A DNA stretch of 64,000 nucleotides from JBDSKH01 sp035556655 (GTDB lineage Bacteria; Actinomycetota; Actinomycetes; Actinomycetales; Microbacteriaceae): assembly GCA_035556655.1 (NCBI GenBank), contig DATMFW010000067.1:124001-188000 (forward strand), read 5' to 3'. Both the position numbers and the translations under genes were made by a program. The notes beneath the pieces are model-generated. The model saw only the letters and a program-made list of their open reading frames with translations. It was not told the origin of the DNA and ran no database searches. Below, piece after piece: positions 1 to 8,529 of the stretch; positions within the stretch are counted from its first letter, which is position 1, and each line of letters opens with the position of its first letter.

Positions 1-41
1 GCACCACCTATTCCCGCAGCTACAACTGGGAATCGTACTGA
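1..41 (+). CDS. C-terminal end of an upstream protein (partial)
   Basis: Frame 3 reads twelve residues (TTYSRSYNWESY) and then a TGA at 39-41. It lies 39 bases before the moxR start and on the same strand. Aromatic, Ser/Thr-rich tails of this kind end Ig-like or fibronectin type III surface proteins, and in related actinobacteria a large protein of that type often precedes this moxR-DUF58-transglutaminase cluster. The assignment rests on context and a very short tail. Confidence 0.5.
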   Translation, partial: TTYSRSYNWESY

Positions 42-80
42 GACCCCCGATCTTCACCGTGCAGTGAAAGGACCAACCCG

Positions 81-1052
81 ATGACCATGACCCCGGAACA
101 GGCGAGCGCCTTCCAGGAGGCGTTCGGCCGAATGGTGGCCGGCGTCGAGCAGGTGCTGCTCGGCAAGACCTTCGTCGTCCGTCTGGGCTTCGTCGCCCTG
201 CTGAGCGAGGGCCACCTGCTGCTGGAGGACTTCCCGGGAACCGGCAAGACCTCACTGGCCCGGGCGATCGCGCAGACCGTCGCCGGGACGGCCAGCCGCA
301 TCCAGTTCACCCCCGACCTGCTGCCCGGCGACATCACGGGGGTCAGCATCTACGACCAGCGCACCGGTGCCTTCGACTTCCACCGCGGACCGGTGTTCGC
401 CAACATCGTGCTCGCCGACGAGATCAACCGCGCGAGCCCGAAGACCCAGGCCGCGCTGCTGGAGGTCATGGAGGAGGGCCACGTCACCGTCGACGGCGAG
501 AGCCACGACGTCGGGCTGCCGTTCATGGTGATCGCCACCCAGAACCCGATCGAGCAGGCCGGTACGTACCGCCTGCCCGAGGCGCAGCTGGACCGCTTCC
601 TGCTGAAGGCGTCGATCGGCTACCCCGACCATGCCTCGACGCTGCGGATCCTCGACGGCGCCGGGGTGAAGGCGCACGACGTGACGATCCCGCCGGTGGT
701 CACCGCCGACGCCGTGCTCGAGATGGCGCAACTGGCCCGGACGGTGCACGTCGACCCGAGCGTGAACGATTACGTCTCGCGGCTCGTCGACGCCACCCGC
801 AGTGCCACCGAGGTCCGCCTGGGCGTCAGCGTGCGCGGGGCGCTGGCGCTGGTGCGCAGCGCGAAGACCCTGGCGGCGGCGTCGGGCAGGCACTACGTCG
901 TGCCGGACGATGTGAAGTCGCTGGCCGAGCCGGTGCTCGCCCACCGCCTGGTCCTCGATCCCGAGGCCGAGTTCGACGGGGTCACCCCCTCGAGCGTGAT
1001 CGCCCAGCTGCTGCTGGAGACGGCGCCCCCGAGCGATAGGCAAGCCGTGTGA
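81..1052 (+). CDS. MoxR-family AAA+ ATPase
   Basis: This 323-residue protein is a MoxR-type AAA+ ATPase, a family that acts as a chaperone or maturation factor for vWA and DUF58 partners. Visible motifs are the P-loop (FPGTGKTS, near residue 55), a Walker B with ADEIN (near 112), the MoxR signature ATQNPIEQAGTYRLPEAQ and a C-terminal lid domain. The ATG at 81 has an AAAGGA ribosome binding site eight bases upstream; an in-frame ATG two codons later is also possible. Its stop overlaps the GTG start of the DUF58 gene (GTGTGA), so the two are translationally coupled. It heads a cluster with DUF58, a transglutaminase-fold protein, FHA and FtsK. Family and motifs are clear, but the client process is not shown by the sequence. 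Confidence 0.95.
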   Translation: MTMTPEQASAFQEAFGRMVAGVEQVLLGKTFVVRLGFVALLSEGHLLLEDFPGTGKTSLARAIAQTVAGTASRIQFTPDLLPGDITGVSIYDQRTGAFDFHRGPVFANIVLADEINRASPKTQAALLEVMEEGHVTVDGESHDVGLPFMVIATQNPIEQAGTYRLPEAQLDRFLLKASIGYPDHASTLRILDGAGVKAHDVTIPPVVTADAVLEMAQLARTVHVDPSVNDYVSRLVDATRSATEVRLGVSVRGALALVRSAKTLAAASGRHYVVPDDVKSLAEPVLAHRLVLDPEAEFDGVTPSSVIAQLLLETAPPSDRQAV

Positions 1053-2449
1053 GCAACCCCCGGCCGATCCCGCGTTCCGCTCGCACCCGCAGCGCGAGCC
1101 GGGACGACACCCAGACCCGCGACGAGCTCGCGGGTCTCACCAACACGCGCACGCGCCTCGTCGGCGCGCGCACGGGTGTGCTCGCCGACACCATCGTGGC
1201 GTCGGTGCGGGCGGGTCGGGTCATCGGCGGGGTCCTGTCGCGCGGGTTCGCCCGGGTGGCCGCGGTCGTCACCCCGCTCGGGTGGGTGATGCTGGGGGTG
1301 ATCCCGGCCTTCCTCATCGCCGGCTACCGGCTGGGCTGGATCGAGCTGGTCGTCGTCGGCTGGGCGGGAGTCGTGCTCGTGGTGGTCGCCGCGATCTATC
1401 TGATCGGCCGGGCGCCGTTCACCATGGAGCTGAGCCTCCCGCATCGCAGGGTGGTCGTGGGCGAACCCGCGCGCGGACGCATCGAGGTGACCAACGCCCG
1501 GCGGCGCCGCACGCTGGGCGTCACGATCGAGATCCCGGTCGGCCACGGACTCGCCGAGCTGCCCATGCCGGGGCTGCGCGGCGGCACGAGCTATCAGCAC
1601 GATTTCGCGGTCCCGACCACGAAGCGCGGCATCGTGCCCGTCGGACCGGTCAAGACGGTGCGCGCCGACCCCATCGGCCTGGTGCGCCGCGAACTGGTGT
1701 GGACCGAGTCCGCCGAGCTCGTCGTGCACCCGCGCACCATCGGCGTGCCCAGCACCAGCACCGGGCTCATCCGCGACCTCGAGGGCACTCCGACGCGTGA
1801 CCTCACCTCGAGCGACGTCGCGTTCCACGCCCTGCGCGAGTACCAGAACGGCGACGAGCGCCGCTACATCCACTGGAAGTCGACGGCCAAGACCGGCACC
1901 TTCATGGTGCGCCAGTTCGAGCAGACCCGCCGCAGTCACCTCGTCGTCGCCCTCACCCTCGCCACCGGCGACTACGCCAGCGAGGAGGAGTTCGAGTTGG
2001 CCGTCAGCGTCGCCGGAAGCCTGGGCACCCGGGCGATCCGCGACGGCCGCACCGTCTCGGTCGTGGTCAGCACGGTCACCCCCGAGTTCGCCAAGCGCAA
2101 GGTGCTCGCCGTGCGCTCGCTGGCCACGCACGTCCCCGCCCGGCTGCTCGACGAGCTCGCCGTCGTCGACGTCGCCGCCTCGGCGCTCAACATCCGCGAC
2201 ATCGCACGGGTCGCCGCGGACGACCTCAACGGCATCTCCGTGGCCTTCCTGGTCTGCGGTTCGCGCGCCACGCACGCCGAGTTGCGCGCCGCATCCCATT
2301 CCTTCCCGCTCGGCGTCGAGGTGGTCGCCATCGTGTGCGACCCGGATGCGGTGCCGGGCCTTCGCCGCGTGGCCGGCCTCAGCGTGCTCACCATCGGCTA
2401 CCTCGACGACCTCCGGGTCGCCCTCGCCCGGACGGCGGCCGTGGCATGA
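1049..2449 (+). CDS. DUF58 domain membrane protein
   Basis: This 466-residue protein has a basic N-terminal stretch of about 65 residues, two membrane segments near residues 68-115 and a C-terminal DUF58 region. The DUF58 core is seen in FHALREYQNGDERRYIHWKS near residue 268, with the typical D...R.IHW.STA.....VR pattern. DUF58 proteins have a vWA-like fold and work with MoxR ATPases. The GTG start at 1049 overlaps the moxR stop by four bases, and its own TGA overlaps the next ATG (ATGA), so the three genes form one translational chain. The N-terminal extension before the first membrane helix is longer than usual, so a start further in cannot be excluded, although the overlap favours 1049. 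Confidence 0.9.
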   Translation: MSNPRPIPRSARTRSASRDDTQTRDELAGLTNTRTRLVGARTGVLADTIVASVRAGRVIGGVLSRGFARVAAVVTPLGWVMLGVIPAFLIAGYRLGWIELVVVGWAGVVLVVVAAIYLIGRAPFTMELSLPHRRVVVGEPARGRIEVTNARRRRTLGVTIEIPVGHGLAELPMPGLRGGTSYQHDFAVPTTKRGIVPVGPVKTVRADPIGLVRRELVWTESAELVVHPRTIGVPSTSTGLIRDLEGTPTRDLTSSDVAFHALREYQNGDERRYIHWKSTAKTGTFMVRQFEQTRRSHLVVALTLATGDYASEEEFELAVSVAGSLGTRAIRDGRTVSVVVSTVTPEFAKRKVLAVRSLATHVPARLLDELAVVDVAASALNIRDIARVAADDLNGISVAFLVCGSRATHAELRAASHSFPLGVEVVAIVCDPDAVPGLRRVAGLSVLTIGYLDDLRVALARTAAVA

Positions 2450-4734
2450 GGGCGGGGTTCGTCATCGCGAACACCGTGCTGCTCTGGGCGGCGACGGCAC
2501 TCGCCGCCGTGGCGCTCTGGCCGATCTACCAGGACCAGCGCTTCCTCGTCCTCGTCGCCGTCACCACGGTTCTCGGATCGGTCGTCGCGATCCTCGGGGC
2601 GGTGTTCCGCTGGCGCTCTTTCGTCGTGCTCCTGGTCGGGTTCGCGGTGTTCCTCGCCGCCGGCGTGCCGCTCGCCGTGCCCGACGAGGTGACCTCCGGA
2701 TTCCTGCCGACGCTGGCCGGCATCCGCGATCTGCTCGCGGGGGTGGCGCTCGGCTGGAAGCAGCTGCTCACCATCGCCCTGCCGGTCGGCGACTATCAGG
2801 CACTCCTCGTTCCGGCGTTCGTGATGGTGCTGACCAGTACGATCACGGCGCTCAGCCTGGCCCTGCGCGCCCGGCGGGGTGAGCTCGGGGTCGTGCCGCC
2901 GGTGGTGATGTTCCTCACCGGGATCGCGTTCGGGCCCGAGACCGTGCCCTGGCCGGTGCCCGCTGCTCTCGGCCTGCTCGCCGTCGTGCTGCTCTGGCTG
3001 ATCTGGTTGCGCTGGCGCAAGCGCCGCGAATCGATCCGCAGCCTCAGCCGGGCGACCGAACTCGAGCGTCCCGTCGTCGAGGGCGGGTTCGGCGTGCGCA
3101 ACCTGCTCGCCGGGGCACTCCTGCTCGCCGTGGCGGCGGCCGCCTCGATCGGCGCGACCACCGTGTTGCCGCCGACGGGGGAGCGCGATGTGCTGCGCAC
3201 GAGCATCGAGCAGCCGTTCGATCCGCGCGACTACCCGAGCCCGCTGGCGGGTCTTCGGCGGTACCTGCACGACGACCGGGCCGGCGAGACCATGTTCACC
3301 GTCGGCGGGCTTCCCGAGAACGCGCTGATCCGCATCGCCACCCTCGACAGCTACGACGGCGTCGTATACGCCGTGGGCAGCGACAAGGTCGACAGCGCCT
3401 CGGGCACCTTCGTCCGCATCCCGGCCGGGGTCGACCAGTCGGCGGTGTCGGGCACGCCGGTGCGGGTCGAGATCGCGATCGACGACTACGCGGGCGTGTG
3501 GCTGCCCACCATCGGCCTGTTCGAGTCGGTCGCCTTCGAGGGCGACCGGGCCGGACGGCTGCGCGACGCCTTCTACTACAACGACATCAGCGCGACCGCC
3601 GCCGTGATCGGCGGGCTGCGCTCCGGGGACGGATACCGGCTCGAGGCTGTCGTGCCCGACCAGCCGACGCAGGCGCAGCTGCGCGGCGTCACCCCCGGAC
3701 CGGCGGACGTGCCGCGCCTCGGCGCCCTCCCCGATGAGCTCGCCCTCGCCATGGACGGCTACGTCGAGGGCCTCTCCGCGCCCGGCGAGCGGCTCACCGC
3801 CGCGCTGACCGGGCTCAAAGAGGAGGGCTACATCAGCCACGGCCTCGGCGAGGATGAGCCGGCGAGCCGCTCCGGGCACGCCTCCGACCGCATCACCGAG
3901 CTCTTCAGTGCGCCGCGCATGGTGGGCGACGCCGAGCAGTACTCGGTGGCGGCGGCACTGATGGCCAGGCAGCTCGGCTTCCCCGCGCGCGTCGTGTTCG
4001 GCTTCCGGACCTCCGGCAGCGGCACCGAGGTGCGGGTGCGCGGGGAGGACATCACCGCGTGGATCGAGGTGAACACGGCCGAGTACGGCTGGGTCACCCT
4101 CGACCCGGTGCCCGAGGAGCGCCCGATCCCCGAGGAGGAGCCCGAGGATCCGACGCAGATCGCGCGTCCGCAATCGATCGTGCCCCCGCCTCCGGACCGG
4201 CCCGACGCGAACCAGGACCAGTCGACGCCCGACAGCGAACGCGACGCCCCGGACGGCCTGGACCCCGTGCTGCAGGTGATCTTCGCCGTGCTGCGGATCG
4301 CCGGGCTCGGGCTCGCCGTCGCGGGGGTGCTCACGGCGCCCTTCCTGTTCATCATCGCCGCGAAGCTGCGCAGGCGGCGGCTGCGCAGGACCGCGCCCGA
4401 CACCCGGCAGCGCATCCGCGGAGGCTGGGACGAGTTCGCCGACACCGTCATCGACCACGGGTACGCGCCGCCGTCATCGGCCACCCGCTCGGAACTGGCC
4501 GCGGTCGTCGGCACTCTGCCGTCCCGTGTGCTCGCCGCGGTCGCCGACCGCGCCGTCTTCGCTCCCGAGGATCCGCAGCCCGCGGATGCCGACCACGTCT
4601 GGGACGCGGTCGGGGAGCTCCGTGCCGTCCTGGACGGCAATGTCAACCGCCGCGGGCGGATCAAGGCACTGATTTCGCTGCGATCCCTCGGTGGCTATAG
4701 TGTTCGGAATCTGATCAAGGGGACCCGCTCATGA
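2446..4734 (+). CDS. Membrane transglutaminase-fold protein lacking the catalytic Cys and His
   Basis: This is a 762-residue membrane protein. It has about seven helices in the first 250 residues, an extracytoplasmic part with a transglutaminase-like core (about residues 440-560), a Pro/Asp-rich linker and one more helix near 615. Family members usually follow moxR-DUF58, as here. The core is recognisable from EQYSVAAALMARQLGFPARV and WVTLDPVP, but two of three catalytic residues are changed. The usual Cys of the GDCEQ-type motif is Ala496 (VGDAEQY), and the His of the HAWVE-type motif is Thr537 (ITAWIEV). The Asp is kept (Asp553). The protein is therefore probably a binding or scaffold member and not an enzyme. 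The start ATG at 2446 overlaps the DUF58 stop; a longer frame from 2335 is a shadow of that gene. Confidence 0.9.
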   Translation: MRAGFVIANTVLLWAATALAAVALWPIYQDQRFLVLVAVTTVLGSVVAILGAVFRWRSFVVLLVGFAVFLAAGVPLAVPDEVTSGFLPTLAGIRDLLAGVALGWKQLLTIALPVGDYQALLVPAFVMVLTSTITALSLALRARRGELGVVPPVVMFLTGIAFGPETVPWPVPAALGLLAVVLLWLIWLRWRKRRESIRSLSRATELERPVVEGGFGVRNLLAGALLLAVAAAASIGATTVLPPTGERDVLRTSIEQPFDPRDYPSPLAGLRRYLHDDRAGETMFTVGGLPENALIRIATLDSYDGVVYAVGSDKVDSASGTFVRIPAGVDQSAVSGTPVRVEIAIDDYAGVWLPTIGLFESVAFEGDRAGRLRDAFYYNDISATAAVIGGLRSGDGYRLEAVVPDQPTQAQLRGVTPGPADVPRLGALPDELALAMDGYVEGLSAPGERLTAALTGLKEEGYISHGLGEDEPASRSGHASDRITELFSAPRMVGDAEQYSVAAALMARQLGFPARVVFGFRTSGSGTEVRVRGEDITAWIEVNTAEYGWVTLDPVPEERPIPEEEPEDPTQIARPQSIVPPPPDRPDANQDQSTPDSERDAPDGLDPVLQVIFAVLRIAGLGLAVAGVLTAPFLFIIAAKLRRRRLRRTAPDTRQRIRGGWDEFADTVIDHGYAPPSSATRSELAAVVGTLPSRVLAAVADRAVFAPEDPQPADADHVWDAVGELRAVLDGNVNRRGRIKALISLRSLGGYSVRNLIKGTRS

Positions 4735-5630
4735 CCTGTCGATCGTGTGGGACGGAACTGCCGTCCGATGCCCTCTTCTGCGGCGAATGCGGCCAAGCCG
4801 TACTCGCCCCGTCGCTCGTCGGCGCCCACAACTCCGCCGAATCCGCCGGCTCGCTGCCGGAGGACTACGCCCGTTTCGCCCCGCCCCCGGCCACCGGCGG
4901 CTCGGTCGCGCTGCGCTGCCCCCAGTGCGACTCGGTCATCGAGGACGCCGACGTGTTCTGCGGCGAGTGCGGGTTCGTACTGCGCGCCGTCGTCCCCGGC
5001 CCGCGCGACACCTCGGTCGTGGAGCCGGTCGTCGAGCCGGTCGCCGCCGCCGCGCACGCCGCCCCGGCCGACTGGCCGTTCGCCGAAGCCCCCGCCGCCC
5101 CTGAGGCCCCCGCCACCCCCGAAGCCCCCGTGGAATCCGCATCTCAGCCCCGGAAGGACCCGACCATGGAGACAGAAGAGAAGCAGGACGACCTGGCGCC
5201 CGCCACGCGCGCCCGCACCGTGCCCGACCCGTTCCCGTGGGGCGCCTCCGACCTCGAAGACGACGACGTCGAGGCCACCCGGCTGGTTCCCGCGGGCGGC
5301 GGCGGCGACCGTTTCGTGCTGCAGTTCAGCACCGGCGAGAGCGTCACGGTCACCGGAGCGGGCCTCATCGGACGCAACCCGGCGGCGCAGCCCGGCGAGT
5401 ACGTCGACCAGCTGGTGTCGATCTTCGATGTCGGCAAGTCGGTGTCGAAGACCCACCTCGAGTTCGGCCAGGAGGGCGGACGGTTCTGGGTCAGCGACCG
5501 GTACTCGACGAACGGCTCGGTGGTGCGTCAGCCCGAGGCCGAGCCGCGCCGCTGCGAGCCCGGTCGCCGGTACTTCGTCGTGCGCGGGACGCGCATCGAC
5601 GTGGGCGAGCAGTTCTTCGTCGTGAGCTAG
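4731..5630 (+). CDS. Double zinc-ribbon protein with FHA domain
   Basis: This 299-residue protein starts with two zinc ribbons (CRSC...CGEC at residues 3-19 and CPQC...CGEC near 63-83). A long Ala/Pro linker follows, then a C-terminal FHA domain from about residue 200 (LIGRNP, SVSKTHLEF, STNGS). FHA domains bind phosphothreonine, which suggests input from a Ser/Thr kinase not present in this window. The ATG at 4731 overlaps the upstream TGA (ATGA). An in-frame internal ATG at 5166 has a good GGAAGGA site seven bases upstream and would give a protein with the FHA half only. It sits between the transglutaminase-fold gene and the FtsK gene. Confidence 0.9.
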   Translation: MTCRSCGTELPSDALFCGECGQAVLAPSLVGAHNSAESAGSLPEDYARFAPPPATGGSVALRCPQCDSVIEDADVFCGECGFVLRAVVPGPRDTSVVEPVVEPVAAAAHAAPADWPFAEAPAAPEAPATPEAPVESASQPRKDPTMETEEKQDDLAPATRARTVPDPFPWGASDLEDDDVEATRLVPAGGGGDRFVLQFSTGESVTVTGAGLIGRNPAAQPGEYVDQLVSIFDVGKSVSKTHLEFGQEGGRFWVSDRYSTNGSVVRQPEAEPRRCEPGRRYFVVRGTRIDVGEQFFVVS

Positions 5631-5717
5631 TCGCTCCCTGACCGAGCGGCGTCGCCGGCATCCACGGATGCGGTGCGCGCCGCCCGCAGCACGCCCGGAA
5701 TCCGGTGGGCTGGCCTC

Positions 5718-8399
5718 GTGCACCCTCCGCAACTCACCCGCTTCCGGTTGCCGCCGGCGCCCGAACAGCCGCCGCGTCCGGGCTTCCCCTGGATCGCGAG
5801 CATCGCTCCCGTCGTGGCCTCGGTCGCGCTGTGGGCGGTGACCGGGTCGGTGTTCGGGCTGATGTTCGCGCTGCTCGGGCCGATCGTGGCGGTCGCCGGC
5901 GTCCTCGATGCGGCGCGGTCCCGCCGCCGGTCGGGGCGGCGGGAATCGGCGCGGTTCGCCGAGGCCTGCGCGATCATCGAGGGCCGCATCGCCGACGCCC
6001 ATGCGGCCGAGCGCGGCCGGCTCGAGGCGACGACGGCATCCGGCTGGGACGGCGATACCGAGGCCGTGCCGGTGCGGGTGGGCACCGGCACGGTCGCGAC
6101 GACGGTCGAGGTCACCGGCGATGACCTGCCCGATCCCTCGCCGCTCGTCGCCGAGCACCATGCGCGCCTGCGCCGGGCGGCTCTCGAGCCGCCGCCCGGT
6201 CCTGTCGTCCTGGAGGCCGGCGCCGGCCTCGCCGTCCTCGGGCCGCCGGTGCTCGCCGGGGCGGTTCTGCGCGCCGTCGCCCTGCGACTCGCCGGCGCGC
6301 TCTCGCCCGTGGTCGCCGAACTGAGCGCACCGGCCGGCGAGGCCTGGGTGGAGCACCTGCCGCACGCCCGTCGCGCCGCAACGGAGGGCGAGTATCGCTG
6401 GCACCTGCGCGACCGCGAGATCGTGCTGGCCCAGGCGGAGCACTCCGGGCTGCTGCCGGCCGGCTGCGGAACGGTGGTGGTGCTGGGCGAGCTCGACGCA
6501 CCGTCGCCGCTCGGTCAGGAGGCGGCGGCACGCGCCGCGGACGAGCTGGCCCGCCGGGCGGCGGCGCTCGGGCTCGACCCCGCCCGGGAGGCGCTCCCGG
6601 CGTCGGTACGGCTGGCCGAGGTGCTTCCCGCCGAGCCGGGACCCGGTCTGGCGGCTCCGCTCGGCCGCGATGCGCACGGCGTGCTCGTCGCCGACCTCGT
6701 CGCAGAGGGGCCGCACGCGCTGGTGGCGGGCACCACCGGGTCGGGAAAGAGCGAGCTGCTGGTGTCCTGGGTCCTGGCGATGGCTCACGGCCGCTCGCCC
6801 GCCGAGGTCGCCTTCCTGCTCATCGACTTCAAGGGCGGAGCCGCGTTCGCGCCGCTCGCGTCGTTGCCGCACGTCGTGGGCACCCTCAGCGATCTCGACG
6901 CCCGCCTCACCCACCGGGCGGTGCTGAGCCTGCGGGCCGAACTGGTGCGCCGCGAACGCGTCCTCGCCGCGGCGCGGGCGCGATCGATCGACGACCTGCC
7001 GTCCGGGGCGCTCGCCCGGCTGGTCATCGTCGTCGACGAGTTCGCCGCGCTGGTGGCCGGCGGGCCCGACCTGCAGGACGTGTTCGCCGACCTCGCCGCC
7101 CGCGGCCGCTCGCTCGGCCTGCACCTCGTGCTCTGCACGCAGCGCCCGGCGGGCGTGGTCCGCGACGCCGTGCTGGCCAACATCGGACTGCGGCTGTCGC
7201 TGCGGGTCACCGACCGGGCGGATGCGGTGGCGATCCTCGGGGACGACGCCGCCGCACGCCTGCCCGCCGACCCCCGCGGACGCGCCATCGTGCAGCACGA
7301 CGCAGCGGCGCGGGTCTTCCAGGTCGCCCTCGCCACGACGGCGGATGCGGTGGGCATCGCGGCCGCCGCCGACCGATCGGCAGCGGGGCCGCCCTGGTGC
7401 GACCCGCTGCCGGAGCACCTCGATCTCGACGCGCTGCCGTCGGTGGAGTCCGGCTGGGCGTTCGGGCTGGTCGACCTGCCTGCCGAGCAGCGGCAACCGG
7501 TCGCGGCACTCCAGCCCCGCCACGGCTCGCTCCTGGTGATGGGGGCCGCGCGGTCCGGGGTCACCACGGCGCTGCGCGCCCTCGGCCGATCGGCCGGGAG
7601 CGCCGGAGTCCCGGTCACGCTGCTCGCCTCGGATCCCGCCGACGCCTGGGCGCAGCTCGAGACGATGCCCGGCGGCCTGCTCGTCGCCGACGATCTCGAC
7701 CTGCTGCTCGGCCGGTTCGGCGACGAGCACCGGCACGAGTTCGCGGCCCGACTGGGCGCTCTGCTGCGCGGCGGTCCCGCGCGAGTGCTCGCCGGGGTCC
7801 GGCGGCTCGAGGGCGACATCGCGCGCCTGGCACCGCTGTTCGGGTCCCGGCTGCTGCTGCGCCAGGGCTCGCGGGAGGAGCACCTGCTCGCCGGGGGCAG
7901 CCCGGCGGCCTACGATCCGGCTGCTCCGGCCGGGTCGGGGCTCTGGGACGGCGAGGTCGTCCAGGTGGCGGTGGCCGCGGGAGGGGTGCGCGCCGGGGTG
8001 GACGTGCCGGGCCTGGTGCGGGTGACGGGGGTCACGCATCCGCGGATCGCCGTCGTGTCGGCGCGGCCCGCAGCCGATCGCGAGCGTCTCACGGCGGGCG
8101 GCTGGCGGGTGCAGGCGCTCGGCGACGAAGAGGAGGCGGGCTCCACGGAACCGGTCGCCGTGCTCGGGGATCCCGATCAGTGGAACGCGCACTGGGCGCG
8201 TCTCGCCGCGGCGCGCCGGGACGCCGCCGTGGTGCTGCGCGGGTGCACGATCGCCGACCACCGTGCTCTGCTGCCGGGGCGACCGCTGCCTCCGCCGCTC
8301 GGCGATCGCGACGGCGAGTGCTGGCTGGCCACGCCCGATGGCACGGTTCGGGCGCGGATAACGACGGAAACCGTTGTGGAGGAGACCCGCGACGGCTGA
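5718..8399 (+). CDS. EccC-like FtsK/SpoIIIE ATPase
   Basis: This protein of about 893 residues has two N-terminal membrane helices (roughly residues 25-62) and tandem FtsK/SpoIIIE ATPase domains, the layout of EccC motor proteins of type VII secretion. The first ATPase domain is complete: a P-loop GTTGSGKS with Lys344, the EccC-type LIDFKGGAAFAPL segment and a VIVVDEFAAL Walker B. The second P-loop is degenerate (GAARSGVTT). No WXG100 substrate, EccB, EccD or MycP gene is in view, so a secretion role is inferred from the family only. The start is uncertain. GTG 5718 gives the family-like opening VHPPQLTRF, GTG 5673 would add 15 residues, and neither has a clear ribosome binding site. Confidence 0.85.
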   Translation: MHPPQLTRFRLPPAPEQPPRPGFPWIASIAPVVASVALWAVTGSVFGLMFALLGPIVAVAGVLDAARSRRRSGRRESARFAEACAIIEGRIADAHAAERGRLEATTASGWDGDTEAVPVRVGTGTVATTVEVTGDDLPDPSPLVAEHHARLRRAALEPPPGPVVLEAGAGLAVLGPPVLAGAVLRAVALRLAGALSPVVAELSAPAGEAWVEHLPHARRAATEGEYRWHLRDREIVLAQAEHSGLLPAGCGTVVVLGELDAPSPLGQEAAARAADELARRAAALGLDPAREALPASVRLAEVLPAEPGPGLAAPLGRDAHGVLVADLVAEGPHALVAGTTGSGKSELLVSWVLAMAHGRSPAEVAFLLIDFKGGAAFAPLASLPHVVGTLSDLDARLTHRAVLSLRAELVRRERVLAAARARSIDDLPSGALARLVIVVDEFAALVAGGPDLQDVFADLAARGRSLGLHLVLCTQRPAGVVRDAVLANIGLRLSLRVTDRADAVAILGDDAAARLPADPRGRAIVQHDAAARVFQVALATTADAVGIAAAADRSAAGPPWCDPLPEHLDLDALPSVESGWAFGLVDLPAEQRQPVAALQPRHGSLLVMGAARSGVTTALRALGRSAGSAGVPVTLLASDPADAWAQLETMPGGLLVADDLDLLLGRFGDEHRHEFAARLGALLRGGPARVLAGVRRLEGDIARLAPLFGSRLLLRQGSREEHLLAGGSPAAYDPAAPAGSGLWDGEVVQVAVAAGGVRAGVDVPGLVRVTGVTHPRIAVVSARPAADRERLTAGGWRVQALGDEEEAGSTEPVAVLGDPDQWNAHWARLAAARRDAAVVLRGCTIADHRALLPGRPLPPPLGDRDGECWLATPDGTVRARITTETVVEETRDG

Positions 8400-8529
8400 T
8401 TTCGTGCAAACCGCGAGGGGAACACGAGGTTTCCGTGGCCCGGACGTTTCCGCCGGGTACCGGCATATGTCAGTATCGATGCACGGCGCGCAGCCGCAAC
8501 CCTTCCGAATGTCCTGAAGGAGCATCCCC

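Noticed and set aside
2335..2445. Upstream extension of the transglutaminase-fold gene
   Set aside because: The 37 extra residues are Arg/Pro-rich shadow of the DUF58 gene, and the ATG at 2446 overlaps the DUF58 stop in the usual way.
5718..8399. Complete type VII secretion locus
   Set aside because: Only the EccC-like motor is present. I found no WXG100-sized gene or multi-helix EccD-like gene within this window.
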